Positions 48,828 through 60,733 of a DNA stretch of 64,000 nt are shown here, piece after piece. Location of the stretch: NCBI GenBank assembly GCA_021521415.1, contig JAIQDT010004201.1, positions 124,001-188,000 of the forward strand, given 5' to 3'. Source of the DNA: Bidens hawaiensis (Eukaryota; Streptophyta; Magnoliopsida; Asterales; Asteraceae). How positions within the stretch are numbered: the first letter of the stretch is position 1; each line of letters begins with the position of its first letter. The notes beneath the pieces were generated by a model that was not told the DNA's origin, did not search any database, and was given only the letters and a program-made list of their open reading frames with translations. The translations under genes were made by a program, and so were the position numbers.

Positions 48828-48912
48828 GCCGAAGGTAGGTTTCCAAGCAGGTACAGCCGGCTGAATAGTATTCCTGTTCTACCAACTGTGTGCTACGCAC
48901 GTTCCATGCTGG

Positions 48913-49094
48913 TGGTTGGTGGGTAGGCAGCGGCTGATAGTGACCAGGCCGGCTGTGTACTATTCCTTTCCCACCAACTGCAGGCTATGCACGTGCTACG
49001 ACAGGGGTTGGTGAGTAGGCAGCGGCTGATAGTGACATGGGTTGGTGAGTAGGCAGCGGTTGATAGTGACCAGGCCGGCTGTGTACTATTCCTT
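48913..49094. repeat. Tandem repeat with GGTTGGTGAGTAGGCAGCGG core
   Basis: The core plus CTGATAGTGAC occurs three times (about 48913, 49007, 49040). The longer tail CCAGGCCGGCTGTGTACTAT follows the first and third copies. Confidence 0.85.
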
Positions 49095-49477
49095 TATCAC
49101 CGTGAGCTGTCGCAGCTTTGGTCAGATCTTTTGTCCATACCTTGGCAGGTACAGTACAAAAGATCCTCCAGTAGCGTACGGACTGGCTCATTTGGGCGGG
49201 AGTGTTCCCGGCTTTGGGCGGGAGTGTTCCCGGCTTGCTCATTCCTTCTTCAGGTGACATTACTGAATTATTTGAGAGTTAGTGCCTTGTGCGTGTAGCC
49301 TTGCTGTGCGGGTAGCCTTCCCTGATGGCTAGTATCCGTAGCTGCGGGAACAGGCGGAGTACGTCGACCATTGGGAGGCGTTTCCTGCGGGAGCAGCTTG
49401 CGTACTGCGCGTAAGGACGTCGCGTCTCGGAGCATGGTGGGTCCTGCGGATCCAGTTGGTCTTTGCGCAGACGTCTC

Positions 49478-49600
49478 TAAGGTGAGTCTTGCGAGTTTGG
49501 TCTTTGCGCAGACGTCCCTCTTGAAGGTGAGTCTTGCGGGTCCAACTGCGCAGACGTCCCTCTTTGAGGTGAGTCTTGCGGGTCCAACTGGGCTCTGCTG
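49478..49600. repeat. Tandem repeat with GGTGAGTCTTGCG core
   Basis: Three units of GGTGAGTCTTGCGGGTCCAA plus CTGCGCAGACGTCCCTCTT or variants. A strand-symmetric shadow ORF arises from it. Confidence 0.8.
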
Positions 49601-50019
49601 GGACCTACCTCTTCAAGTCCCCCCAGTCCAATGTTCTTCTCATGAATTGTTAATAAGTGAGGTGAACTTTTGGACTTAAGCAAAGGGGTTTTGAAAAGGG
49701 TTTAGTTTTAAGGTTTTCCATTGGGATTCTTCCCGCGGAAGTCCTAATGTCACGTGCAGAAATTCCCGACTTTTCTGCTTGATCTTTGGGTATGATGCGG
49801 GTAGGTCTGTAACCTCCTCGCAAGTCAGGAGCGTTGAGTTCCTCTTGTGTAGATTCTCCATGAGGTTTTGGTAGTTTTAAACATAGTGATCAATTATGTT
49901 AAACAACCAATTCCATCTTGGAGCTTCAAACAATCTAGTTCTCGACGTTCCCGCTATGCGGGGATGTTATTTTCGTTTCCGCAAGCATGGCCCAGAAGAT
50001 CCTTCTTGGTTTCAATTCC

Positions 50020-50300
50020 CTGCGGAGTGCTAAGTATGTGAAGGGTTTCGCCTTGACACTGTACCCGCACTCGTCTTATAGTTACTTTACTTCCAAGGTA
50101 TTCCTGGCTTCAATTCCCTGCGGGTGCTAAGTATGTGAAGGGTTTTGCCTTGACACTGTACCCGCACCCGTCTTATAGTTACTTGGTTGCCGAGGTATTT
50201 TTGGCTTCAATTCCCTGCGGGTGCTAGATATGTGAAGGGTTTTGCCTTAACACTGTACCCGCATCTGTCTTACGGTTATTTGGTTACCAAGGTAAGGGGG
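50020..50300. repeat. About 100-bp tandem repeat, three units
   Basis: Each unit has CTTCAATTCCCTGCGG, TATGTGAAGGGTTT, GCCTTGACACTGTACCCGCA and TCTTATAGTTACTT, at about 50007, 50107 and 50205. It lies about 350 bp upstream of the TATA box of the spliced gene. Confidence 0.85.
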
Positions 50301-50645
50301 TAAAGTCCCGCTTACTTTTGAATCTTTTTGAATCTTTTTGAAATTCGAAGAGTTGGTGAAAGGATAAGAACAGTCCAATTGTTGAAGGGACGCCAGCGTG
50401 GTCTGACGGTTTCTTCTGACAGTTTCAGGACGTGCATGAAGTTATGGCGACGTGACAGTATATGGTCATTCCAGACGCTTTTTCAGACGCGTGGGCGCGA
50501 GTTTTCGGGCGCGTGGCCGCGAAGTTTACGACACGCGTCCTGTCAACAGTTGTTGCCAGCTTGCATATTCCACGTGTCATAGTTTCATTACACCTGTGCT
50601 TTTCCGTCTCCCCCGCATTAAATTCATCGCATTTATTGCGATGAG

Positions 50646-50653
50646 TATATAAA
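50646..50653 (+). promoter_or_regulatory. TATA box of the Transposase_28 gene
   Basis: TATATAAA followed by AGGGGGAAGAGG and a CT-rich leader, 121 bp upstream of the ATG at 50774. Confidence 0.6.
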
Positions 50654-50773
50654 GGGGGAAGAGGGTGCATCTCAACTCACAGTTTCACTTCTTCTTCTTC
50701 TAAGCGATTTCCGGCGAATACTCTAACTTTTCCGTCGAGCATTCTTCTGAAATCGTTTCTTTACATCCAAAAC

Positions 50774-53700
50774 ATGTCTTCTACTCATGATCCTGAGGTA
50801 CTGTCGAGGAGTCCGATGTATACCTCGAGAATCCGTCGTCCACGTCGGACAAGGATGACAAGAGTACTGCTGGCGAGTGCCAGTGTGCTCTTTCCGTAGA
50901 CGTTTATCAGTACATCGTCAGGAAGTTCATGCTCAAGCCTTTCGAGCCTGAGTTTCCTGGGCCTCATCAGACGGTGTACGATGCCCCCAAAGGCAAGATA
51001 GGGGTATATGCTGCATTCTTCGTTTATGGGAATCTCAGGTTCCCATTGACGATGTTTGTATACCGTGTTTTGGAGAGACACGGTGTGCACTTGACGGAGG
51101 TACACCCAATGGCGATCGCCAAGATCCGCCATTTTGAATGGGTGTGCCTCATTCTGGGCGTGGAGCCCCATGTTGACCGCCTGATGACCTTCTACTCCTG
51201 GAGGTGCATCCAAGGCTGGTACACCCTGGTCACCCGGATCAAGGGTTTGAAGATCTGTGCTACCGAGCGCAGTCTTCGGTCTTGGAAGCGGGAGTTCTTC
51301 TACATATCTGCCCGTGTCGTCCCCATAGCGATGACATTCAAGAACGGGAGAGCACTCCCCAGCCTTCACGCCTCCAACTACCAGGAGGCGGAATGGTTTG
51401 CCAAGATTTCCCGGATCCAGTCTCCGGTTTACCGCTTTGCGGAGTCCGGGATGGTGATGCTCGGGATGAGCCGAGTGTGGAAGGATGCTGGGGCAGAGGC
51501 GCCACAGATTCCCATCGTCCTTGAATACGGTTTGAACTCTATCCCTTACGGTATGATTCACATCCTTTTGCTGATTTAGGGTTTTTCTTCTAACTGTCTC
51601 TTTTTATTTTCAGAGGGAAACAACTTGCACTCTCTCCTGCAGCCGCGGGAGAGCGGTGGTCCCGCTCGGCTGGGTACTCGTGCTCTTGACGAGAACGAGT
51701 TGCCCATCCTTGAGCAAACGGCGGGTCGGTTTGTGGAGGTTTACCCGCCAGGCCACGAGTTACTGAGCGCCACGCGGCCAGGTAAAAGATTAATTAACCC
51801 TCGCCCTCTCAATGCTCAAACCTCTGACGGAATTCCTCTAATTTTGTCATCTTCTGATGAGGAATCCGCAGATGGTCCTTTCTTCGCGAGGAAGAAGAAG
51901 GCTGCTGGCGGGAAAGGGAAGGCGAAGGTTGCCTCCACTGCCGATCCGGTGAATCGGTCTGACTCAGAGACCGAAAGCGAGGAGGCGGCGGGGAACCCTG
52001 GTGGTGGTGAGACAACTGTCTCGGAGGTTGAGACAGCTGCCACTTCCGCGCGACCAAGTTCCACGACGGTGACTGGCGTGAAGAGGCCAGTTCCATCGGG
52101 TTCGTCCCCGCCCGTCAGATCCTTCAAGATTAAGAAAACTCGTAAGTACTTTTTTTTTATCTTACCCGCAATTCTTTCCGCCATTGTTTTTAATATCTTG
52201 TCTTCATGCAGGCGTGGATGTCACTGCATTCCAAGGTGATGCGGGGAGGAGCAGTTCTGGACCCATGACGGTAGGTTTGGTCAACCTACCCGAGGCGACG
52301 ACCCAGGCGGCTGCGCCTGTTTGCAGTATTGGTTCAGTTGCTCATCCTGTTGAGGCAACTGTTCCAACTGTAACGTCATCTCCGCCGGCAGTCAGTGCCA
52401 TATTCACGGAATCCTTCACTGAGCCGGCGGTGATTTCTCCTGCGGGTTCTCCCGCAGCGACGGCCACGGTTGTGAGTTCACCTCCTGTGAGTTCACCTCC
52501 GTTGGTTTCTACTGCGGCGGCCTCCACCATGCCTCCTCCGGCGCCGGCGACTACGGCCGGTCCTTCAGGTATGTTCAGGGTTGGGGCGTCTAACCAATCT
52601 GTGCCTCCTTCCCGTCTCCATGACCTTTTGGATGGATATCCCTTAGGTTCAGGTGATGGGTTTGGCGGCTACCGGCCTGCTGTCGACCCTACAGGTGCGT
52701 AGGGTTATCTTGGCCTTAAATCCCTTTTATCATTTTTTGCTCTAACTTTTTTTTTTGTTTTATTGCAGTTCGTGATTCCAACGAGGTGTATGCTCCTCGG
52801 TGGAGTATCCGCCGGGGAACGACCCTCCGGACTGCTGCGGATTGCGTCGAATGGGCGCGCCACGCCGCCCCAAGCGGTGCGTTGGGGGAGGCAATGGCTA
52901 GCTACCAGGAGGGTAGGCTAACCAATGAACTTAGAATTCTCCTTGCCCGGATGCAGCCGCGCGTCGAGCTACTTTGTCGTGAAAACGACAAGTTAAAGAC
53001 GGCGCGTAGCCTGGAGGCGGCTCAGGCGCGGGCTATCCGGGAGGAGAATAATAGGCTTGCCGCCGTTGCTGCGGAGAAGGAGAAGGCCTTCAAGGCCCTC
53101 GAGGTTGAAGTTCAGGCCTGGCTCGAGGCCCGTTCCAAGGCTGCCCAAGCTGTTAACGAACAGCTTCGGTTGGCTAAGGAAACTGCACGGAACGCGACCG
53201 AGAGGGCCACCAAGGCTGAAGCCGTTGCTGAACCTCTGCGCGCCGAAAATGAGGAGCTTAAAGCCAAACTAGAGAGGCTTCAGCAGGCTCATGATGCTTT
53301 GGCTATGGAAGACGCCAAGAAGCTTCAAGAGATCTTGGATCAAAGGGGTATGCTTGACCATACTGAGCGTAAGCTGAAGGGCGTTGAAGAGGCTGCTGCT
53401 AAGGAAGTGTTGCTTGCCAACCTTAACAAGAATGAAGCCGAACGCGCCCGTGACCAAGCTCAAGCTGCCTTCCAAGAAGCTCTGATTACCAAGGAATGGC
53501 TTCTACGAGAAGTGTTGTCGCAGGTATGCGTAGCTTCATAATATCTTTACGCTTTTCTTTGTACTTAGAAAAGGTTTTGATACTTGTATTTTTTCTTGTT
53601 GTAGGTTGTGCATCGAGTCTTCACGAACACATCTTATGACGATGCCATGAGCGCAGCCCTCAACGCTTCTCATGAGGATGGGGAGAAGGCTGGTTTCTTG

Positions 53701-53892
53701 CTTGGTCTGGGGTTTGTTGAGAAGGACATCCCGCCTTCCAACTTCCCTCTTTATGACGTGGACACTGAAGCTGCCTATGACCAAGCAGTGAACCAGTATG
53801 CTGCCTTCCCGCATCCGGTGGTGGAGAAGGTGAACGAAGTTGCTGCTGCTGATGATGGGCTAACCATTCTCAAGACCTTTGTTGGTGCATAA
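50774..53892 (+). pseudogene. Spliced gag-like gene with Transposase_28 domain
   Basis: Five exons with GT-AG borders and compatible phases: 50774-51550, 51614-52141, 52212-52694, 52769-53523, 53605-53892. Exon 1 encodes the domain catalogued as 'putative gypsy type transposon' (PF04195): KGKIGVYAAFFVYGNLRFPL, HFEWVCLILGVEP, SWKREFFYISARVVPI, GMVMLGMSRVWK. Exons 2-3 encode a Ser/Pro/Ala-rich low-complexity stretch with a KKKAAGGKGKAK basic patch. Exon 4 is an alanine-rich coiled coil (about 52960-53520). Exon 5 closes with VGA at 53890-53892. The only lesion I find is one missing G after codon 8 (about 50798), shifting the ATG out of the main frame. Downstream ATGs in the main frame (e.g. 50929) remain. 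Coiled coil plus this domain suggests a capsid-like product of a non-autonomous retroelement. The function is not established. Confidence 0.7.
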
Positions 53893-54315
53893 TGTCAGTA
53901 GTTCATAGTCTAGTGTCTGTAATCGAGTCTGTAATGATTAATTATGTTTTATATGTCTTAAGCAAAGTTACTAACAAGTTCGCTGTTTAGGCGAACTTGT
54001 TAGTCAAGCGAAGTTATGGACAACTTCGCCTGAACATGCCAGGCGAAGTTGTCGTGTATTTATATAGGTTACGGCTTAGCTTAGAAAAGGAGTTCGTGTG
54101 ATCAGTATCGAAGTTACGAGAGCTGTAACGTGAGGACGAGAGTTCGTGTCTGTAATAGTGATATTGTATCACGTGTTTTGGTTATAATATAACGTGTTTG
54201 TTTATCGTATCGTGTTTGATCTATTCGTGTCTTCTACGCTCGTAACGACCTACGCAAGGATTCCGCACCTACGTAGATCGAGATATCTCGTGTTGATCCA
54301 TCCAAGGAACCTACA
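53893..54315 (+). repeat. 5' LTR region of the Sirevirus-like copia element
   Basis: The right edge is fixed by CCTACA at 54315 next to the primer-binding site. The left edge is not resolved: TGTCTTAAGC at 53954 is a candidate, and the preceding 60 bp may be the end of the previous element. TATATA lies at 54061-54066. Three inverted-repeat modules (AACAAGTTCGC/GCGAACTTGTT and GCGAAGTT/AACTTCGC) lie just upstream of the TATA. No 3' LTR is inside the window. Confidence 0.6.
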
Positions 54316-54740
54316 ATTGGTATCAGAGCTTTTGCTCGATTGTGTGGTTCGGGATATTCACGCGGGTGTAGAAATCGTCCCGTTTCGACTATTCGCGGGA
54401 CGTGTTTTCTGTGTTTTTGTGTCATTCTTACCTCCTACCATCGTATTCAACCCTTTACACCGTCAAAAACCTCGAAAAACCCAGAAATCAGATCTGCAGA
54501 AACTTCGTGTTCATCAGGCGAAGTTGCCGTCACTGTTCGTAGGGTTTCGGCGAAGATATAAGGTTAAGCGAAGTTATCCACAACTTCGCCTACCTTCTCA
54601 AGTTCTCCTAACTCAAGCGAAGTTCTCTACAACTCCGCCTACCTCCTAAGTTCACTTACCTCAAGCGAAGTTAAGAATCAGCGAAGTTCTTCAGCGAAGT
54701 TAAGACTTAAGCGAAGTTATCCGTAACTTCGCCTACAATA
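53971..54740. repeat. GCGAAGTT / AACTTCGC inverted-repeat field (5')
   Basis: GCGAAGTT occurs in direct and inverted form at least ten times. It forms hairpins such as GCGAAGTTATGGACAACTTC (54009 on), AGCGAAGTTATCCACAACTT (54566 on) and GCGAAGTTATCCGTAACTTC (54712 on). It spans the LTR and the untranslated leader before gag. Sireviruses of other plants carry conserved palindromes in the same positions, though of different sequence. Confidence 0.8.
54318..54329 (+). other. Primer-binding site of the copia element
   Basis: TGGTATCAGAGC, complementary to the 3' end of initiator tRNA-Met, the standard site of plant Ty1/copia elements. Confidence 0.92.
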
Positions 54741-54789
54741 CTTTTCAGAAATTTTTTTTTTTTTTCGGGTTTCTTAGTTTTTGAGAAAG

Positions 54790-57411
54790 ATGTCGTCAAT
54801 TAACATCTCAGAGTTAGTTAAGATGGAAGTAGAAGCAGGGTCAGCTACTAAGGCCCCAAAGTTGCTTAAAGGAACTGACTTCGTTGCTTGGAAGGATCGG
54901 TTCGAACAATATGTCAAGTACCAGGATGCGAAAATGTGGGTATGCATCCAGGATGGTTATATTCCACCAACTATGGAGTACGAAGGTCGTGATCAGATCA
55001 AAAAGTACAGCAAAATGGAAGAATAAGAGAAAAAGATGTATGAGGCCGAGAGCAAGGCTCATGCTGCTATCACTATGGCTCTTCCACAAGAGATCCTTCA
55101 TACTTTTAGAAAGTATAAGACAGCAAGAGAGCTTTGGGAAGCTCTTGAGAACCGGTTTGAAGGAAATGTGGGAATCCGTGCTTCGAAGATCAAATTGCTC
55201 AAAACTCAATTCTCGGTCTTCAAGTATCTGAAAAACAAATCACTTGATGATATCATCACCAGATATTATCATCAGATGACTGAACTCAGCAACTATTCAA
55301 TTGCATACAAAGAAGATGAGATTGTTGAGAAGCTTCTTGATGCTCTCCCACCAAAATGGGAGATGTATACTGTGTTGATGAGAGAAGATAAAGACTTTGC
55401 TGACTATGACCTTGAGACAGCAGTTAAAAAGCTCCGAACCTTTGAGCTTAACATGGTTAGAAAGGAGACACCTACGGATCAGGTTCAAGATCCAAGTATG
55501 TATGGTGCTAAAGTCAACTCTAGTTCAGGTTCGAAGACTGAATCAACTGCCTACTACTCGAAGGGAGAGTCGGGCGCCAATTCATCACATGAAGGGCATG
55601 TGTCAGTCAACACGAATGGTGATGTTTGCTTTGTAGCAGGTGGATCTAGTGCTTCTAAACCGAAAGCAAGCAAGAGTAGTTGCTCTCCAAGTATTCCTAG
55701 CAACAACTAATCTAAGATGCCTATGAGTGTCAAATCTGCTGAAGAGCAGTTTGCTCTCTATGCTTCTTTTATTGCTTCCTATGAGAACTACATTCAGGGG
55801 AAGATTGTTGATCCAGCTATGTTGGATGAAGACTATGACCAGATTGATGCTGATGATCTAGAAGAAATGGATCTGCAATGGCAGATGGCTATGATCGTGA
55901 GAAGAGTGAAACGGTTTATGAAAAAGACCGGAAGAAAGTTTGTCGGTGGAAGGCCAGGGTTTGACAAGACGAAGGTAAGATGCTACAACTGTCAGCAAAA
56001 CGGCCACTTTGCTAAGGAGTGCAGAAATGAGCGTGTAGAACGTGGTCAAGGCAAGTCTACACAGCATAATGGGGGTAGTAAAGATTATAGTGCTATGATT
56101 TCCAGAGAAGATGGTGAATACAACTGGAACCTGCATTCTGAAGAAACTTTCGAACAGGCCAATTTGGCGAAGGTTGAAACTGAAGGAAATGAGAAGGTTA
56201 CCGGAGAAGAAAAAGCTCTCATGGCAGATGTTAAAGACCAGCTCTCCGAGGTATGTTCTAAACCTACTTGTTCTAAATGTGAAAACTTGTCTGAGCAATT
56301 AGCAACTATAACTGATCAGTATGTTGGTTTGGATGCTGAGTTTAAAACTTTAAAAGAAGATCATCACTTTACTAAAGCAAGAGAAAATAGCTATAAAGTT
56401 AAAATAAAAGCTTGTGAAAAGGATATTAAAAGTCTAAAAGCAAAACTTGCTGAAAAAATACAAGTGATTGATCTAAGCTATGAAGTTTTGGAAGAAAAAA
56501 CCAAGCTAATAGCTGAAAGAGAAAAACAGATTGCTGATCACCAGGTGAAAGTGGTGGAACTGAATAGAAAACTTGAGCAGTTCAGAAATTCCTCTGCTAT
56601 TCTTGATCACCTTGTTAGTGATCAAGGTTCCTCTGTTAAGAGGGGAGGAATTGGTTATCATGAGGTTCCACCACCTTATAATCACAATTACACTTTTAAT
56701 CCTAGTGTTCAGAAATCTGTTGACTTTGAGGTTGTTCAAACAGTTCCAATTAAAGTAACTAGTAAAGAACCAGATGTTAGTAGAGGCGAAACAAGTTTGC
56801 CTGTTTCAAGTGTTAAAATTTCTGATACGAGTCCAGTCTCATCAAGTTCGGATAAGTCATCCGAGCCTGGTAAGGCAAAAGAGGAGGCGGTATTGCCAGA
56901 TAGTGGAGAGAAAGATAAAACAACTAAAAAGAGTTCTCCGCTAAACCCGTATGTCCCACCTTATGTGAGACAAACGGGCGGTAATAATGCCTCGACATCT
57001 AAAACACCTGTTGATAAAAAGGTTGAACATAGGTGTTGTTTTAAGTGTAATCAATTAGGGAACCTAGTTGCAGATTGCCCTCTGAAGCAGAGATTCAGAG
57101 GTGTGAGGCCTACTAAAACTGAGAATAAGTCTAATGGTAATAATAATACTGGTAAAAATGAAAACCATTCAAAATTCAGAAATGTGACTAATTCAGGTTT
57201 TCAAAGAAACCAATCTCAGTTTTACACTGCTAATAACCAAACCACAAGCTATAATTCTTTCAATTCACAAAGGTTTGGAAGGCCTCACAATCAATCTACA
57301 AGGAGGTATACTAATAGGACTTACAGGAATTATACAGAGACTAACTTTGGAAAGCCAAAGTTCGGGATGTATAGATCCAAGACCAATTGGTCTTGGGTCC
57401 CTAGATTCTAA
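54790..57411 (+). pseudogene. Sirevirus-like copia gag with in-frame stops
   Basis: One frame runs from ATG 54790 to TAA 57409-57411, interrupted by TAA at 55024-55026 and 55708-55710. It encodes the copia capsid (KGTDFVAWKDRFEQYVKYQD, ARELWEALENRF, SLDDIITRYYHQMTELSN, LLDALPPKWEMY), then a CCHC zinc knuckle CYNCQQNGHFAKEC (about 55982-56023), a long Lys/Glu coiled coil, and a second knuckle-like CFKCNQLGNLVADC (about 57037-57078). The C-terminal part is Asn/Arg-rich. The large gag with an internal coiled coil fits the Sirevirus lineage. Two in-frame stops, and a third where gag should run on into pol, inactivate it. Confidence 0.88.
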
Positions 57412-60400
57412 TCTTTTGCTTTAATCGTGCAGGAACAGTTGAACAGGGCTGCCAATAATCTTTGGGTTGTGGATAGCGGCTGTTCCCGGCACATGACGGG
57501 TAACAAAAACTTGTTACACGATTTGAAACCTGTTCAAGGAGGGAGAGTGAGCTTTGCAGGAGAAAGTGGAGGCAAGATTACAGGAATGGGAACGGTGTCT
57601 AATGGAAAGATGACTCTAGAAAAAGTAAACTTTGTCGAAGAATTGAAGCACAATCTGCTGAGTGTGTCGCAGATCTGTATAAGGAGTACACCGTACATTT
57701 TACAAAGAATGAGGCGATTGTGTTGCATCCTGGTTTTCAGATACCAGAGGAGTGGATTGTGATGAAGGCTCCACGTGAGAGGAATACGTATATTATGGAT
57801 ATGAGGTCGACTGAAATGGCCACGGAAGAATTATGTCTTATATCAAAAGCGAGCGAATCGGAGTCCGAATTGTGGCATAGGAGAATGGGGCACATTCATC
57901 TTCGGAAGATGAACCACATTGTCAAGAATGGACTTGTGCTGGGCGTTCCCTTGAAAAGTTTCAACTTTGAAGACAAATGTCTAGCGTGCAAGAAGGGAAA
58001 GCAGCACAAGAAATCCCATCACACCAAGAAGGTCAATTCTATTGTCAGTACTCTAGAATTGCTTCACATGGATCTCTTCGGTCCCATGAATGCAAAAAGT
58101 CTAGGAGGTACTTCTTATTGCTTGGTGATCACTGATGATTACTCACGATATTCGTGGGTATATTTCCTGAAATCAAAAGATGAAACGGCTCAGATGGTGA
58201 AGAATTTGATTACCAAAGTTGAGAACGTTATGGATAAAAGGGTTAAGTTCATCAGGAGTGACAATGGAACTGAGTTCAAAAATTTTGAGATGGAGATCTT
58301 CTGCCTTCAGAAAGGGATTGAACACCAATACAGCGCTCCGTATACACCGCAACAGAATGGAGTGGCTGAAAGGAAGAATAGAACGTTAATTGAAGGAGCC
58401 AGAACTATGCTGGCTGATTCGAAGCTACCTGTGGTGTTTTAGGCTGAAGCTGTTGCTACAGCCTGCTATATCCTTAATAGAGTCTTGACTGTTAAAAGAC
58501 TTAATAAAACGTGTTATGAGCTTATGCATGGGAGGAAGCCCAACTTGAGTGGTCTTGAACCATTCGGGTCCCCTTGTTCGATTTTAAAGACAAATTCTAA
58601 ATTTGGTGAAGTAGCCGATGAAGGAATCTTAGTCGGTTATGTTGTTGGGACTCCCAACAGACGTGTCTTTAATACATCGACCGGCAAGGTTGAGGTGGTG
58701 TGTAACACCGATATCACAAGTTACAAACCGCCAAAACCAAGCAACGGACCTGCTGAGTTTTTCGACTATGATAGACTTTTTAAGTCTTTTAACATACCTT
58801 ATTTGGATAGTGCAGAACTAGAAGAAAGAGTTGCTACAAAGATGATCCTTGATGAGGAAGAAAATCTAGTGCAAAGACAGCTGTTTGATAAATGTCAACC
58901 TTCCTCATCAAATGCTATCGATACCCCTGCTGCCTCTCCTGAAGAAGAATTTTTCAATCCGTTTCACTCTCAGCAAGAAACAACCATTGACGAGCTCTCT
59001 TCTAACTTGGAAGACAATTTGCATGTCGGTTCTGTTCCGACCACGAGAATTCATAAAGATCACCCTTTGGAGAATGTGATTGGTGATGTGTCCTCCGGTG
59101 TACAAACAAGACGTAGCTTGAATGAGCACACCTGTGTTTACACAAGCATTAAGGAGACAGGCATAATCAACGAATGCTTGTACACCTGCTTTATCAGCCA
59201 GATTGAACCAAAGAATTACCAAATGGCTCTAAAGGACAGCTCGTGGGTCGAGGCCATGCAAGAAGAGCTGGCTCAATTCAAGAAAATGGAAGTTTGGACT
59301 TTGGTTGAAAAACCGAAGCATGTGCATGCGATAGGCACAAAATGGGTTTTTAAGTGCAAGAGAGATGAGAAAGGGATTATTATAAGAAACAAGGCGAGGC
59401 TAGTCGTTAAAGGTTTTAATCAACAAGAGGGGATTGATTATAATGAAGTGTTCGCTCCTGTGGCAAGATTGGAAGCCATTAGATTGTTTTTGGCATTTGC
59501 TGCTTATAAGAAGATGAAGGTATTTCAGTTAGACGTGAAAAGTGCGTTCCTAAATGGGAAAGTTGATGAGGTTGTGTACGTTGAGCAACCTCCGGGTTTT
59601 CCTGACCCAGACTTTCCAGACCACGTGTACAAGTTAAGCAAGGCGTTGTATGGACTACATCAGGCACCTCGTGCCTGGTACTCAACCTTATCAGATTACT
59701 TGCTTGAAAATGGGTTTGAAAGAGGGAAGATAGATAGCACGTTGTTCTTCAAGAGAGAAGGAAGCGACTTCCTGCTGGTGCAAATCTACGTGGATGACAT
59801 TATCTTTGCTGCATCAAAAGTCTCCATGTGTCAGGAGTTTGAGGCCGTCATGAAGAAAAGGTTTGAAATGAGTGCTATGGGTGAACTAACTTTCTTTTTA
59901 GGATTGCAGGTTGATCAGAAGAAGGATGGATGTTCATTCATCAGACCAAGTATGTCCATGATGTGCTCAAACGCTTCAAGATGGAGGACAGCACTCCATT
60001 CGATACTCCAGTCTGCGTCAATCACAAATTGGGTGCTGAGACAGACAATGACGCAGATGTGGACCCAACTCAGTATCGGGCTATTACAGGTTCTTTAATG
60101 TACTTAACTGCTTCTAGGCCTGATATTATGTTTGCAGTTTGTCTTGGTGCTCGTTTTCAGGCAAACCCAAAGGAATCTCACATGAAGGGTGTGAAGAGGA
60201 TCTTGCGATATCTCAAAGGCAAACCTAAGCTGGGGTTGTGGTACGCGAAGGGAGGAGACTTGGAATTGGTAGCTTACACAGATTCTGATTATGGAGGGTG
60301 CAATCAGAGTCGGAAGTCAACTACTGGAGGATGTCCGTTTCTAGGAGGCAGATTAGTGTCATGGCAATGCAAGAAGCAGACATCAGTCGCCATTTCAACA

Positions 60401-60733
60401 TGTGAGGCAGAATACATGGCAGCATCCAACTGCTGCTCCCAGGTTCTGTGGATTCAACAACAGTTGCGCGACTTTGGTCTGAATTTCTCACTTACTCCTA
60501 TTTGCATTGATAACACAGCTGCTATCTCAGTAACTAACAATCCCGTGAAGCACAGTAAAACTAAACATATTGACATACGTCATCATTTTATACGGGATTG
60601 TGCTGAGAAGAAACTGATTGTGCTTGAAAAGGTGGATACGCTTGATAATTTCGCTGATTTATATAATAAAGCGTTTGACAAATCAAGATTTCAAAACCTT
60701 GTTGAGTTGAATGGGATGATCAATCCCGAGTAA
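57412..60733 (+). pseudogene. Sirevirus-like copia pol, several lesions
   Basis: The order is that of Ty1/copia. Protease has WVVDSGCSRHMTG (about 57463-57501). Integrase has the HHCC part (LWHRRMGHIHLRKM, CLACKKGKQHKKS) and the catalytic D-D-E in LLHMDLFGPM, FIRSDNGTEF and QQNGVAERKNR. Reverse transcriptase has [17 protein letters not shown] and [12 protein letters not shown]. RNase H has AYTDSDYGGCN, STCEAEYMAAS, IDNTAAISVTNNPVKH and KHIDIRHHFIRDC. Lesions are a stop between gag and protease (57409), a frameshift near 57690 after LLSVSQIC, a TAG at 58440-58442 where the family has Trp, and a frameshift near 59935 after RT. Stop at 60731-60733. The motifs are well preserved, so inactivation looks recent. 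Confidence 0.92.

Larger units (their letters stand above)
48542..50640. mobile_element. 5' part of the Transposase_28-type element
   Basis: GC-richer DNA than its surroundings, without ORFs of recognisable product. It starts where the Harbinger ORF is broken. It contains three tandem arrays (48913-49094, 49478-49600, 50020-50300) and a minus-strand TATAAATA at 48820-48827. No LTR or terminal inverted repeat was confirmed, so the exact borders and the class (non-autonomous LTR element is likely) are open. Confidence 0.5.

Noticed and set aside
50785..51561. 258-codon minus-strand ORF
   Set aside because: Exact antisense of the Transposase_28 exon 1, without its own family motifs. The plus strand has the recognisable domain and splice sites.
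51204..52096. Further ORFs in other frames of the Transposase_28 gene
   Set aside because: GC-rich coding sequence opens shadow frames. Only the spliced plus-strand frame has coherent phases and a coiled coil.
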